DNA of 64,000 bases from Ciona savignyi (lineage: Eukaryota > Chordata > Ascidiacea > Phlebobranchia > Cionidae), in the NCBI GenBank assembly GCA_000149265.1, contig CH003389.1, forward strand, positions 124,001 through 188,000, read 5' to 3'. Below are positions 12,301 through 23,200 of the stretch, piece by piece (position 1 is the first letter of the stretch; the number at the start of each line of letters is the position of its first letter). The notes below the pieces were generated by a model. The model was given only the letters and a program-made list of their open reading frames with translations, searched no databases and had not been told where the DNA came from. Made by a program: the position numbers and the translations under genes.

Positions 12301-13676
12301 TACGTAGCGTGTTGTTTATCAGATATACTTCCACTGGACTACAGGGTGGCACGCCCCCCTCGTCACACACGCTACTATCCACTATGTTAAAAAGTTTTAA
12401 TAAAAATTAATAATTTTGTTTTAACAACTACTAATTCACAGCGATCTGCCATTTCATCGGAGTGCTGCTGTACACATTACAACACACCACTTGTATTGTA
12501 CGTTGTCCCCCTACACATAACTACTACAGCGATAAGACAAAGGATTTGAAGTTCGGTTTCTCATTCTACCTGGCCTGGGTTGCGTTGCCACTTTTGATTG
12601 CTGCGCTCATTATTCAGTTCGTTTTTGCCTCAGCCATTTCCATATCAGAAAAAGAGGTATTGTATAATAATATAGTTGAGATACATCATATTTTTTTCCG
12701 AGCTTAGTTTCGAACCCATTAAGGTTTCGTCACCAAGACCGTTTTTATTTAAAAGACTGTATATGTATCGGTCGCTTTAACCATTCGTCCACACGACTGT
12801 ACTATACACGTCGTTTACAAAACGGTATAAAGACTCTCCGATTTGTGCCATCTTACGTCACTTTATTTTCTTATCCTAGCCTATAGCATCTTACTCCGTC
12901 CATAGTTTTATGCTGTGCGAGTCGGTATCATTAACCATTCATCCACACCACTACTATACATCGTATACAAAACGATATAAAGACTCTGCTCTGTTACAGT
13001 GCCATCTTACGCAACTTTCTTTTCTGGCTTATCCTAGCCTAGCATTTTACTCCGTCCATAGTTTTATGCTGTACGTGTCGGTATCATCAACCATTCGGCC
13101 ACGCTACCGTTCCCATATGCCCATAGCGGTCCTGGGATCAAATCTGAGCTAGGCGATATAAAGTAAAAATGCTTAAACCCACCACTCTATCCGACTGGTA
13201 AGTGTGGCAGTTTAGTGCGAAGACTTTCAGCCGAACGGTTGCAGGGTCTGAAATGGTCACTAGCTAGTCGATTGTTTCCTTGGACAAGGTACTTAACGGA
13301 AATTGCCTGAACCCAGCGGATTAATGGATTCTACTAAATTGAAGGAACATGTGAATCATATACAACACACTGCAATAGCTCTGGTAACCCGACGATGGGC
13401 GCGAGGTGAACTGACGATTGCCCATGTGTTAACCCCCTTGGTTTTCCCATTCACGAGGATAAAAATGAATATCCTATCCTATCCTATCCACTCCATATGA
13501 GGCAATATTATTCATATACGTCAGTTCTACTTTTTGTTATGAACTTTACTATTTGTACAAACAAACAGAAATTTGGAGAGAGCAGTCGGCCCATTGAGCA
13601 CATAAACACTCATTCGTTCATCGATGATACGAGCGACAATTCAAGTGGGAAAGCCAAGAAAATCAATGGAGTTTAA
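9366..13676 (+). CDS. Claudin/PMP22-superfamily four-pass membrane protein, 5 exons
   Basis: Exons 9366-9411, 10338-10493, 10870-11022, 12442-12656 and 13569-13676 join in phase to 225 aa. Four hydrophobic segments are visible at about 5-28, 72-96, 108-131 and 156-182. The first extracellular loop carries the superfamily signature Trp32...GLW(48-50)...Cys59...Cys67, and TM4 starts with FYLAWVALPL, typical of claudin/EMP/LHFPL/CACNG-type proteins. The second loop has two further cysteines, and the last exon encodes a hydrophilic Ser/Lys-rich cytoplasmic tail. Members form junction strands, modulate channels or shape membranes; which role applies here is unknown. The Cys spacing after GLW is not the strict claudin one (GLW-x2-C), so I do not call it a true claudin. 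An unspliced reading past exon 4 gives an alternative end at 12707. Introns are full of SINEs. Confidence 0.75.
9909..10073 (+). mobile_element. SINE A copy with internal deletion
   Basis: The head joins directly to the tail portion at GTGTCCTTG/TGCGATTGCCCGTG, removing about 130 bp of body. It lies in intron 1 of the claudin-like gene. Confidence 0.85.
10148..10265 (-). mobile_element. SINE B copy
   Basis: Well preserved, with box B complement AAGTTTCGAACCCATGATGG and box A complement GTTAACCATTCGGCC; 72 bp before exon 2 of the claudin-like gene. Confidence 0.85.
10579..10788 (+). mobile_element. SINE A copy, 5' truncated
   Basis: Lacks the tRNA-like head and begins at TTGGGCAAGGCA; the tail is intact. 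Confidence 0.88.
11081..11194 (+). mobile_element. SINE B copy
   Basis: Box A and box B are intact and the copy ends in an A-run; in intron 3 of the claudin-like gene. Confidence 0.85.
11515..11690 (-). mobile_element. SINE A copy, 5' truncated
   Basis: Body and tail only; the break is at CCGCTGGGTTCG. Confidence 0.88.
11905..12170 (+). mobile_element. SINE A copy, old
   Basis: Recognisable by the head (GGTTAGTTCGTCGTC), CTCAATCATATA and the tail TCATAAATATCTTATTTCC, with many substitutions. Confidence 0.65.
12657..12707 (+). other. Alternative read-through C-terminus of the claudin-like gene into SINE B
   Basis: If the donor after exon 4 (GTATTG at 12657) is not used, the frame stays open for 16 more codons and stops at TAG 12705-12707. 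The last residues (FFRA) come from the poly-T end of a SINE B copy. The spliced form to 13569 gives a normal-looking tail, so this is the less likely product. Confidence 0.3.
12688..12804 (-). mobile_element. SINE B copy, diverged
   Basis: It supplies the alternative stop codon after exon 4 of the claudin-like gene and adjoins the 152-bp tandem duplication. Confidence 0.75.
12801..13104. repeat. 152-bp diverged tandem duplication in claudin-like intron 4
   Basis: A unit of about 152 bp starting ACTATACA at 12801 recurs at 12953. Both units contain the stretches TATAAAGACTCT and GTCCATAGTTTTATGCTG and end with a SINE B-derived ACCATTC segment. The first SINE B remnant (12688-12804) abuts it, so the duplication seems to have included part of that element. 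Confidence 0.7.
13189..13490 (+). mobile_element. SINE A copy, full length
   Basis: Tail of four TATCC-type units; 78 bp before the last exon of the claudin-like gene, sense orientation. Confidence 0.9.
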
Positions 13677-13774
13677 AGGCGTTGACGGATGTGACGTCAT
13701 GAACACTTAATTTCACAATTCGTTTTACAAAACAGCATTTACGATGCCTTCCCAACTTTCCTAGCGCGGTCAAG

Positions 13775-14026
13775 GGTGCCTCTAATTACTACAGGATCGC
13801 TTAGAGAGCTTGGCTAGCTTGGATCGATATAGAAAGTAATTCTAACCCTGTCCCAAACACTAACCTCCACTCCAGAACTAACTTTAACCCCAACCCTAAC
13901 ATTAATATCATATCTTCATTTTAATGTGAAGTTTTACTTTATTAGTTTTCCCCGAAGCTTTTGTAATTACCAAGTATAGCAAGCGACCCAGGCGATCCAA
14001 GCGATCCTGTAGTAATTAGAGGTACC
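13775..14026. mobile_element. MITE-1, complete copy
   Basis: Terminal inverted repeats GGTGCCTCTAATTACTACAGG and the inverse of CCTGTAGTAATTAGAGGTACC bound a core with CCAAACACTAA...AACCCTAAC motifs. It lies in the convergent 3' region. Confidence 0.85.
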
Positions 14027-14079
14027 GCGTGTTCAATACCATTCGCCAATATTAGCAAGATAATACTATCTGACATCCA

Positions 14080-14085
14080 TTTATT
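14080..14085 (-). terminator. Candidate poly(A) signal of the synphilin gene
   Basis: AATAAA on the minus strand 211 bp after the synphilin stop. Another minus-strand AATAAA lies at 13938-13943 inside the MITE-1 copy. Confidence 0.4.
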
Positions 14086-14121
14086 GGCGTTTTGGTTAGA
14101 TAACAGTGTCTGTACAGGAAT

Positions 14122-14127
14122 AATAAA
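14122..14127 (+). terminator. Candidate poly(A) signal of the claudin-like gene
   Basis: AATAAA about 450 bp after the stop codon at 13676, beyond a MITE insertion in the presumed 3' UTR. Support is the hexamer only. Confidence 0.35.
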
Positions 14128-14295
14128 AGCATACAAAACAACGTTATAAAAGAACAGTGTGTCTTTATATAAGGAATAACAATTTAAATCTGTATACGCT
14201 CGGTACAGAATAAGTGCAAATACTGAAATGATAATCGTGGCAATATTGCTCCGTGTAATTAAAAACTTGTTGAATTATATTGAAAGATGAAGATT

Positions 14296-17200
14296 TTATT
14301 TCAGTTTGCCTTGCACTCGGCGGAAGAAACTGACTTGTTTGGCTGGGTAGTTCGATTGTGCCTGATTGTGTGGCGGCGAATCCTCAATCGAATCGTAGTT
14401 GTGCGTTTTGTCGACGTACGAACGACTAGTTACGGATGCGCTTTTGCGAGGTGTGAAGTCAACCTTACGGTATTCACCGACGAACGGTGAAGTCTTTTTG
14501 ACGTTGTTAACTTGCTCCGGATTATGCCTCGCACTAGTGTACGTTGGATTATGTTGAAAAGGTTGAATTTGAGGAGTTACATATTGGGTGTATTGGGTAA
14601 TAAGCGGGGCGGGGTTAGAATGCGATTTTTTCTTGAGCGGGTCGTCTAAACCATGGAAGTTTAAAGTTTTGCTCGAAAGCTCTGTCTCGTGGTCACTTGA
14701 TGTCTTGGAGCGGCTTGATTTGCTGCCCTCGCTTGAGCTGCTGCGGACAGTCCCGCCTGTACTGGACGACAAACTGTCCGAACTGCTTCGCAACTCGTTT
14801 ACTTGCTTCGGTTGTTTGTTGATCGCTCTGCGGTAGCTACCGGTTCGCTGGGTCGTTGATGACGTCGGCGTGCCGGGAGGCGTGCCTGGGCATGAATGAA
14901 ACAATTACATATTTTGGAAGGATCGTCATTGCCTCCAGTTTACTATACTGTTGTAACAACACCGATGTTTAAACGCCTGAAAGCTGAGTCACATAAGTCG
15001 CAACTCAAATTTGTATCTATTGTGTGAGTGATCGGGTGCTAAACATAATAAAGCGAGTGGATGTCGGTTATTTTGATTTGGGATTCGAATGGTGAAGTTT
15101 AAATGAAGCAGATGATTCTACGCAAACTCACCTTCGGGCGACATCGACGTTGAACTCTTCGGTGTTGAGAAAGTGGACGAAGACTTTTTATCCGGCGTTC
15201 TTGGGGAATCCTTTTTATTATTGCGATTTTTGGGCGATTTGGGGTGACTGACCATAAACTTGAGCGTTCCTGTTTTGGTGGGTGACGTGTGTTGGGTAGT
15301 ACTGGGTGGTTTCGACCCGTTTTGATCATCGTGTCTGGTTTGGGTTTGGTAGTTTGGTTCGTGATCGTTTTGATGGGCAGGGGGAGCTTTGTTTAATTGT
15401 TTTTGTTCCGGTTGGGATTGTAGAACCCATTTCGCGGTAGAAGAAGATGTCGTTGGACGTTTGGATGCCACTCCTTTGTTTACCGGGTTCGGATTAGATT
15501 TCATCTGATTCTTCTTATGTTGATGCTGTGGCCCCGGTGGGCGCGGCCGAATTCCCTGCCCGCGTGCTTGTTCGACTAAAAACCATCGACTTGCGGCCGC
15601 TAATCTCTCCCTGCAAAAGACAGTCGTGGTTTATTCTCTTACTACGACTTGTATAATATCATATATAAATTATTACCCTGTGCAGCAGGAGGCCGTGATT
15701 TTAAACTATTCTGTAGTGGTTATGATAATTTGTGCTCCTTTTCGCTTGCGTAAATGATGCCAAATAAATCAGTTAAATCAAATGTAGGACAGGAGTAATA
15801 TATCTTTACATCCGTTTGTGGGGTAACGATAGTCATTACTTAAATGATCGTCAAATTACCTCGTGCCACATTTAGTTTGGTAATAAATAAAAGCTGATCA
15901 ACATTTAAAATATACAAAAAACGTAGCGTAAAAAAATGAAAACCGATAGTGGTAAAAACTTGTCATTTAGGAAACCGCGGACGTGAAACTCAAATATTTA
16001 TATGACTTCTAGTTTTTATTGTTATTTGAATCTAATGGTAGAAGGAGGTCAGGATAAATATCGATATGCCAACACATAGTCCGGCCGGTTAGTCTGGCGG
16101 TTAAGTGCATCGCCTTTTCAATCGAAAGGTTGCAGGTGCGAAATTGGTCGCTAGCTAGTCTGTTGTGTCCTTGAGCATGGCACTTTATGGACATTGCCTG
16201 AACCCAGTGGATTAATCGGTTATACTGCCAGTGTGTTAACCCCCTTGGTTTTCCATCCACGGGGATAAACATGAATATCCTATCCTAGACTTGCAACGGG
16301 AAACATAGACATACCTGCATTGATAGAGCGTTGTCACTTACCTCATGACTTCAACCGTCTCCATAGTAGAATCCTCCGTACAATGGGATATAGTGGGCGA
16401 AGGAAGATATCGTACATCTCGAACTCGCTTTAACATCTCGTCCATTGATAACTTCTCCCATGGTTTCTTTGCGCCGTCATCTATTGAAAACACGTCGTTG
16501 TTACGAATTGTGGGGATAAAGTGACAAATTTATTGTGGTAATCGTAACCTAGCTGATTGACAATTATGACTATGGTAACCGGCCAGACTATTAAAAATCG
16601 TAATCTAGCCGGCAAGATTAATCTAATTGTTAAATTAACAATTTCCATTTATTACATTTTATTACTTTACTTAAGCGACAAACGACACCCGCGTTTATGT
16701 AACTTGAATACCAGCCCTAAGAGAAAGGGGTGGCGTAATGTTTAGCACACTAGATTGGAAGAAGAGCGCGTGACAAGTTCAAAACCCGACCCAAACAACA
16801 AAATGGAGAACTTACTTTTAGTTAACATCTCAACTTCTCTGTTGGCTTGCTCGCTGTCCGAACTGGAGCTCGTTTCCTTGTGCAAGCCATTCAACCTCGG
16901 ATTTGGTTTCTGGACGTTTTGCTCTGAACCTTGCTCCCTGCCTAAGTCTGTACCCGGGCCGTTCAACGCCGCGTTGATTCTTCGCTGATACTCATCAACG
17001 TTGCTATCTTGTATTTTTGAGGTAGAGCCTGATTGCTTCGGATCAGACGCAAGGTGGTTGTTGATCTTCTTCGAGGTCCAGAGCTTCGGAGGAGGAGGTT
17101 GCTCTTCCAGGAATCGCTTCTGTGTCCTCCCATTTTGCTGGACTTGTTTGTCAGTTGGGATTTCCCGAGGTGTGTTGGGGGAAACTGAACGATGTGGCAG

Positions 17201-20200
17201 TTGTAATGTGAGGATAGGATATTCATGTATATCCCCGTGAATGGGAAATCCAAGGGGGTTAACACACGGGCAATCGTCAGATCAGCTCGCGCCCATCGTC
17301 GGGTTACCGGAGCTATTGCAGTGTGTTGTGTATGATTTACACGTTCGTACAATTTAGTAGAACCCATTAATCCGCTGGGTTCAGGCAATGTCCGTAAAGT
17401 GCCTTGCCCAAGGAAACAACCGACTAGCTAGCGACCAGTTTCGAATCTGCAACCTTTCGGTTGAAAGGGATCGTTCTAAACCACCAGACTAACCCTTCGG
17501 ATAAGGTTTGGAGTTATAGTTATGATTGAAGCTATAGGAACCCATAAAATATACTCCAATACTTATTATTGGTCTATAAGATGTACACAAGTTCAATTTT
17601 TATGCGGTCAGCATATAGTTATACGAAACAATAATAATCTTTGGGTCACAACGCATAAGTTATTTTATACAAAAAATATCTTTGACGATTTAGAATACAC
17701 AGCGAGAGTTCTAAAGACAAAAACTTATTCACTTTTTGAAGCAGCAAAATGGTTGATCCCGTTTGATGGAGGTTCATGTCCGTTCGTCATCCTTCGGTCA
17801 TTGTTCGCGCATAATTCAGCAGCACGACGATTCGGTTGGTGCATTGACGCCATTTCGCCACGAAGCTTTTCGTTTTCCGATTTCATACTGATAGCAATAA
17901 TAGATTTAACTTTTGGGATTTTTTTGCTAAGGAGTCGAATGTATAAAGAAAATGCAGAGTCAGGCCGCGTTTCCACTGATAAAGCAAAAGCGATTCACGC
18001 GTGACCGACATGTGCTTTTCAAGTAGAACACACTGATCTCTATGTGACCGTTCCACCGATGAAGTAAAACACGTGTGAAGCATTTTTGCTTTTCGACTTG
18101 CTTTTTTAGTGCTTTTGTGTCAGGCTAATGCGTTAGGGTGAAGCCACGACCAGCTAATTATCCAATACGACCGCGAACCGTCAGTCAAAAGGTATTGGGA
18201 TGGAAACTAGCTGTTCGGTTGTGTCCTCAGATTGTGTTACTTAGCAAGCGTTGATAATGGTATAAGGAGTTAAAAAAAATGTTGCAAAATACATTATATT
18301 TAACATACTTTAATAGCTGCGCTGACAAGACTGCTGTAGGTACGAGGTAAGATGATTTCGTGATTAAATATGTTTTCACGTTCCGTTAAAAAAGCGTATT
18401 GATTCTATTGATCCTAATTGGAATTACTCTGCGATCTAATCATGAACAAAACTGGTTTCCCATAAATACCCTACGAAGTTGAAAACGGTTTACTTTTTTT
18501 GTCATTCTACAAGATTTGCCACAGTTCAATCTTGCTAAGTTAATAATGTATGTTATGTTAACAAACATTCTTACGTTTCGACATCATTTCTCAGTGCTAC
18601 CACTTGCTGTGCTAGAGATACACAAGTTTCCACCACCACCAGATAACCGACGCAGCAATCGTGGCCGTTCTTCTGAGCGGCCTGACACGGGGTGTCGCCA
18701 TCCGAGTTCATAAGGGTCACGGAGGCCCCTCTGGCCACCAACGTCTGAGGGAAGTGAATTGCAGATGTTTGGCATTAGAATTCTTAACCCAACAACACTC
18801 TAAATCAAGTATGAGCAACATACGGCCCGCTGAGTCCGGCCCGTAAAGAGATTTTGACCGGCCCACAGACTGTATCTAACCATACCCTGAAATTACGATA
18901 TTGAATACTATTCATGTTATATCACCAAAAACCATATTTTTTCTAATCCGGCCTGCTGATTACTAAATTGAAGAATGCCACTCTGGGAAATTTCACCTAT
19001 GACGCCGTGGACCCGGGTTATTAATAAAGGAGGGTTACATAATCGGCCATCATAATTCGAATGACCTAAAAAATCTTTTCCATCTCAGGAAAAATACTTA
19101 GAATCCCATCTTGTGGTACTAAGGTCATATTGGATTGTTATAATAAACAGCATCGATTATGTTTGAATACTACACTGATCTCGAAATATACATATGTTTT
19201 ATAAATGCATGAGTTTATTTTATCTTTGTTTAAATAACTCTAGCTTTACTGCAAGATCATTGTATCGAGTTGATCTATGCTGTATAAGTGTGAAATAGTC
19301 AGCTACTTCACCTCATCTGAATACATTCCATATGACCGTGAATATGAAACTGACAATACTGTAAAAATATACACATGTCTAATAAATGCAAAAAACTAAT
19401 TCCTATTTGTTTAATTTAAGTTCATTGTATCGAGGTGATTTCTGGAGAATAATAAGTGTAAAAGAGTCAGCTACTTTCACCTCACCTGAATACATTCCAT
19501 ATGACCGTGTTGTGCGGCAAAGTGGACTGCTGTGTTGCTACAATGATCCGCAGTGTCCACCGAGTACCCTTCACTCTTCATCTCCTCACACAGCCAATCT
19601 AGGATGTCGCTTCGGTTGTACTTGGCGGCCGTGTGTGCCAGGGGTGGTCGAGTGGTTGAACCGTCGAAGGACGAAGCGCGGTTCGACACCGATAACTCCT
19701 CTCTCGCAGATGTGCGTTTCACCAACCATTGCACACATGGGGAGTGGCCGTTCTGTTAAAGATCGGTGTTTAATACCTCGCTGATGTTTACACGTTTATC
19801 ACCGGTTAGTCTGGCGGTTTAGTGCGACGCCTTTCAACTGAAAGGTTGCAGGTTCTGAACTGGTCTCTAGCTAGTCGGCTGTGTCTTTGGGAAAGACACT
19901 TAACGGACAATGTCTAAACCCAGTAGATTAATGGGTTCTACAAAATTAAAGGAACGTGTGAATTATTCACAACACACTGCAATAGCTCCGGTAACTCGAC
20001 GGTGGGCGTGAGGTGATCTGACGATTACCCGTGTGTCAACCCCTTTGATTTTCCCATTCACAATCACATCCTATCCTGCTAGGTAAGATACTTCCAAAGC
20101 GAATATATAAAGTGAACTTACACTATGTGCTTAAAGTCCTAAATATATCGACCAAGTGTGTAGGATCAATACTGAAACTGACGCTTCATAATCACATAAG

Positions 20201-23200
20201 TGATCTATTGCCGAGCACCAATTAGCGCACGGTTATATGTATTGGTTCTAAGCGGTAAACATAATTGGACCGGGTATAGAATATGTCGTGGGGTTTGTCC
20301 CCGTAATAAGTCGCTAATCATTTCAAGTGGAACCAACATAGTCATTGTGACGTTGAAACCCATTCAAGCGTAAAACACAATTGAATATGGACGCAGTAAG
20401 GCTGTTATTTCTGGCCGTCTTGTCTGACGACAATTGGTAAGCTTAAATCCAGTGCCACAATAACAAGCGTGAAAGGTTATTCATAAATATTTTATCGCTT
20501 TTCAGTTGGAATTCAAATCCCCTAAAACTCACATTAAGGCACAAGCTGCGCTCTAATATTCGCAAATCGATTTAAAGCATGCGGGTGCCTATTTAGGGAA
20601 ATGATACACGCTGTACTTGGTTTGTAATTGTAATCACATTCTCGATTTCTTTGCCAGGCAATATGAGTTGCTGGGCTTGCAGTAACTATAGTAACCAGTT
20701 GGTTGTTGTCGGGCCGAGATTTATACGATGCTGGCCTTACGTATGTATTTGGAACTAATGCGTAAAACATTCAAAAGGAAAATATTTGCTTAATACCGTG
20801 CGATAAATCTTAAGACTGATCTCATACGCACGAGAATTATCAAACTTTAAATATTTTAATTAGTTTTCAAAAAACGGTGAACCACTAGTTTTAACTTCCA
20901 TTTCGTGTAAGTGTTGAAAGTAATGGAGCTTGATTTTTATTTGTCATTATTTTGGGCCGGATGATTTATATAGAATCGTTACTATTAAAAATCGGTGTAT
21001 CAGCACTGATCTTTGTTATAAGGCATTAATAAAACACATCGTCACATGCTAACGTGCTTAGCAAAACGTAAAGTGTAACAGTATAGTTCCTACGTTGTGC
21101 CTGTGGTTATTAACGTTTACGCCTTGCTTGCTGTTTTGGGTGAACTAATTAGTGTTATCCTCGGCTGTCGTCTTGCATCGTACGAACGTGTGTTAACTAA
21201 ATAGCCTTTTTGGCAGCTGTATTCGGGATATCTTGCGAGCGGGTGTATCCTGCTGTGTGTTACTGTTTTTTACGAATACAAGATTGTGCATAAACTACAG
21301 ATCTTATATACACGAACCCCAGAAGTGTACAAAAGTACCACGTTAAAAAGTTTGTAGTTAAAGACCATGGTTGAATATCCCAAAATTAAATTCAAAAGAT
21401 TTTGAAAGCGTCATTTTGTGGACGTAAAAAGGAACCGCCAAATCAATATAAACTTATGCACTCTTACAGATATCCAGGTACAAGGGAGGGTTACATATTC
21501 GGCCATTATAATTCGAATGGACTAAAACTAAACTATGACTGCATTGACAAGAAAAGGTTAGTTTGTTTCGTAAAACAAAGAGTATTTTATGACGTATCAA
21601 TGCACATGATAACTAAACAGAGTTAAACTAAAATGAGGGAAAGCGGGAAGGCGGGAAGGAGGAAAGTAGGGAAACCGCACATTAAAATGAAGATTATGAC
21701 ATTTAGAGTTAGTTTTAAACATGGGGTTGGAGTTAGGGTTAGCTCTGTGTTTAGGGCAGGGTTTAAAATTAGTTTCCGTAAGTTTAGTGAGCAGTTTCGC
21801 TCCTTTTAGTGTTGAGTTAGATTGTATAATTTCAACGAATCATTGTACAGACACGCGTGTTGTCAGCGAATAGCATGCCACTAAATTCATTGGTGGTAAG
21901 TCTTATTAACAACACGCCATAGCATCATATGAATGAGTGTATCATAAAGATTATAGCATTGTTTGTTTCAATATAAAATATACGTTAACAATATATGTGC
22001 CTCTGATAAATGTATTTTAATCAAATTTGAAAAACTAACACAATAAATATGATTAAATGTGGCTGAAATCAAAATCTTCTATTTTAATCTAAAAGTTATA
22101 TACGCTAATAGGCCTACTGCCTGCATTCCCCATAAAGTAAAATTTTATAACTTTAGAATGGTCGGATAATATTACCTGTCAAAGGGAATTCTTGATAGCA
22201 CTTTCAACTAAAGTTAATAAAAGTCTTAAAACGAACAATATGGCTTTATGTTTGTATATCCATGAACATTTCTTTATAAACAAATATAAGCCTATGTTTT
22301 TATATGCTGCTAAGTACGATGGCCGTACTCGAAACCCGTGTGGTAGCGAATGGAATGTTTGTCGAACAGTTTCACCCGCGTACAAAGTTTACACAAGTTT
22401 TGGTGAAGAGCTCTAAAGTAGAGACAACACTTCGTACCCTTACCTTTACTGCCAAGGCAGTGGAAGTCATAAGGTTGTCGTTGGGTAAAGTGATCATGTG
22501 TGGAGAAGCAGTTGACACTAAACGTCGGACACAGTTTAGATGACCGTGTTCGGCCGCTACGTGTAACGCAGTGTTACCGTTTTCGTCTAATGTGTCGTTA
22601 AGCTCGCTCGCAGAAAACGAATTCTGTTGATAAAAAAATAAATGGCATCACTGAATTTTGGAAGATCGTGGTTTTCGTCGCTGGGTATTATAACGAAGAG
22701 AGTCCGCTGAATCTTAGGTGCTGTATAGGATTTGTTATTATAATCGTGTATAGTTATTCTAGTACGATGACAGCCATATACAGGTGCTGGGGAAGTTGTG
22801 TATTTGTCTGGAAGCGCAGCACAAGGAAACTAAGGATTTCCCTAACTACTTGGTCGAAATCTTCTGTGCTCCACCTTATTACAAATAAACACAACTAATT
22901 CACCACCTGTCAACAGCTGTTATCGTAGTTTAATACTATGATGTGACGTTTTAGTTGGTCTCAAAGAAGTTAATTTTACATTTTTTACCCTGGTAACAAA
23001 TACCAGCAGTAAAACTTATGACACAGGAACAGGAAAAGACAGCAAAACTAACGAAATCAACTCCTGCCATCGTAACAGAACGATCTGTCGTTCAAATACG
23101 ACTTTAAAAAGTGTATACATATTATTAAATATACCGTAAGATGTTACCACACCTATGTATAATAACACTAAATTGCAAACAAAATTATCACAGTTAAACG

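Larger units (their letters stand above)
13677..14295. other. Convergent 3' regions of the claudin-like and synphilin genes
   Basis: Only 619 bp separate the two stop codons. A MITE-1 copy (13775-14026) fills the left part. AATAAA on the plus strand (14122-14127) and on the minus strand (14080-14085) overlap convergently, so the two transcripts may have overlapping 3' ends. Confidence 0.6.

Noticed and set aside
13303..13500. A recurring 60-90 codon frame with peptide [15 protein letters not shown], also near 3559, 10550, 17388, 40209 and 57400
   Set aside because: It is the conserved body of SINE A read in one frame. The copies are similar because they are recent, and the frame is broken in many; no evidence of coding.
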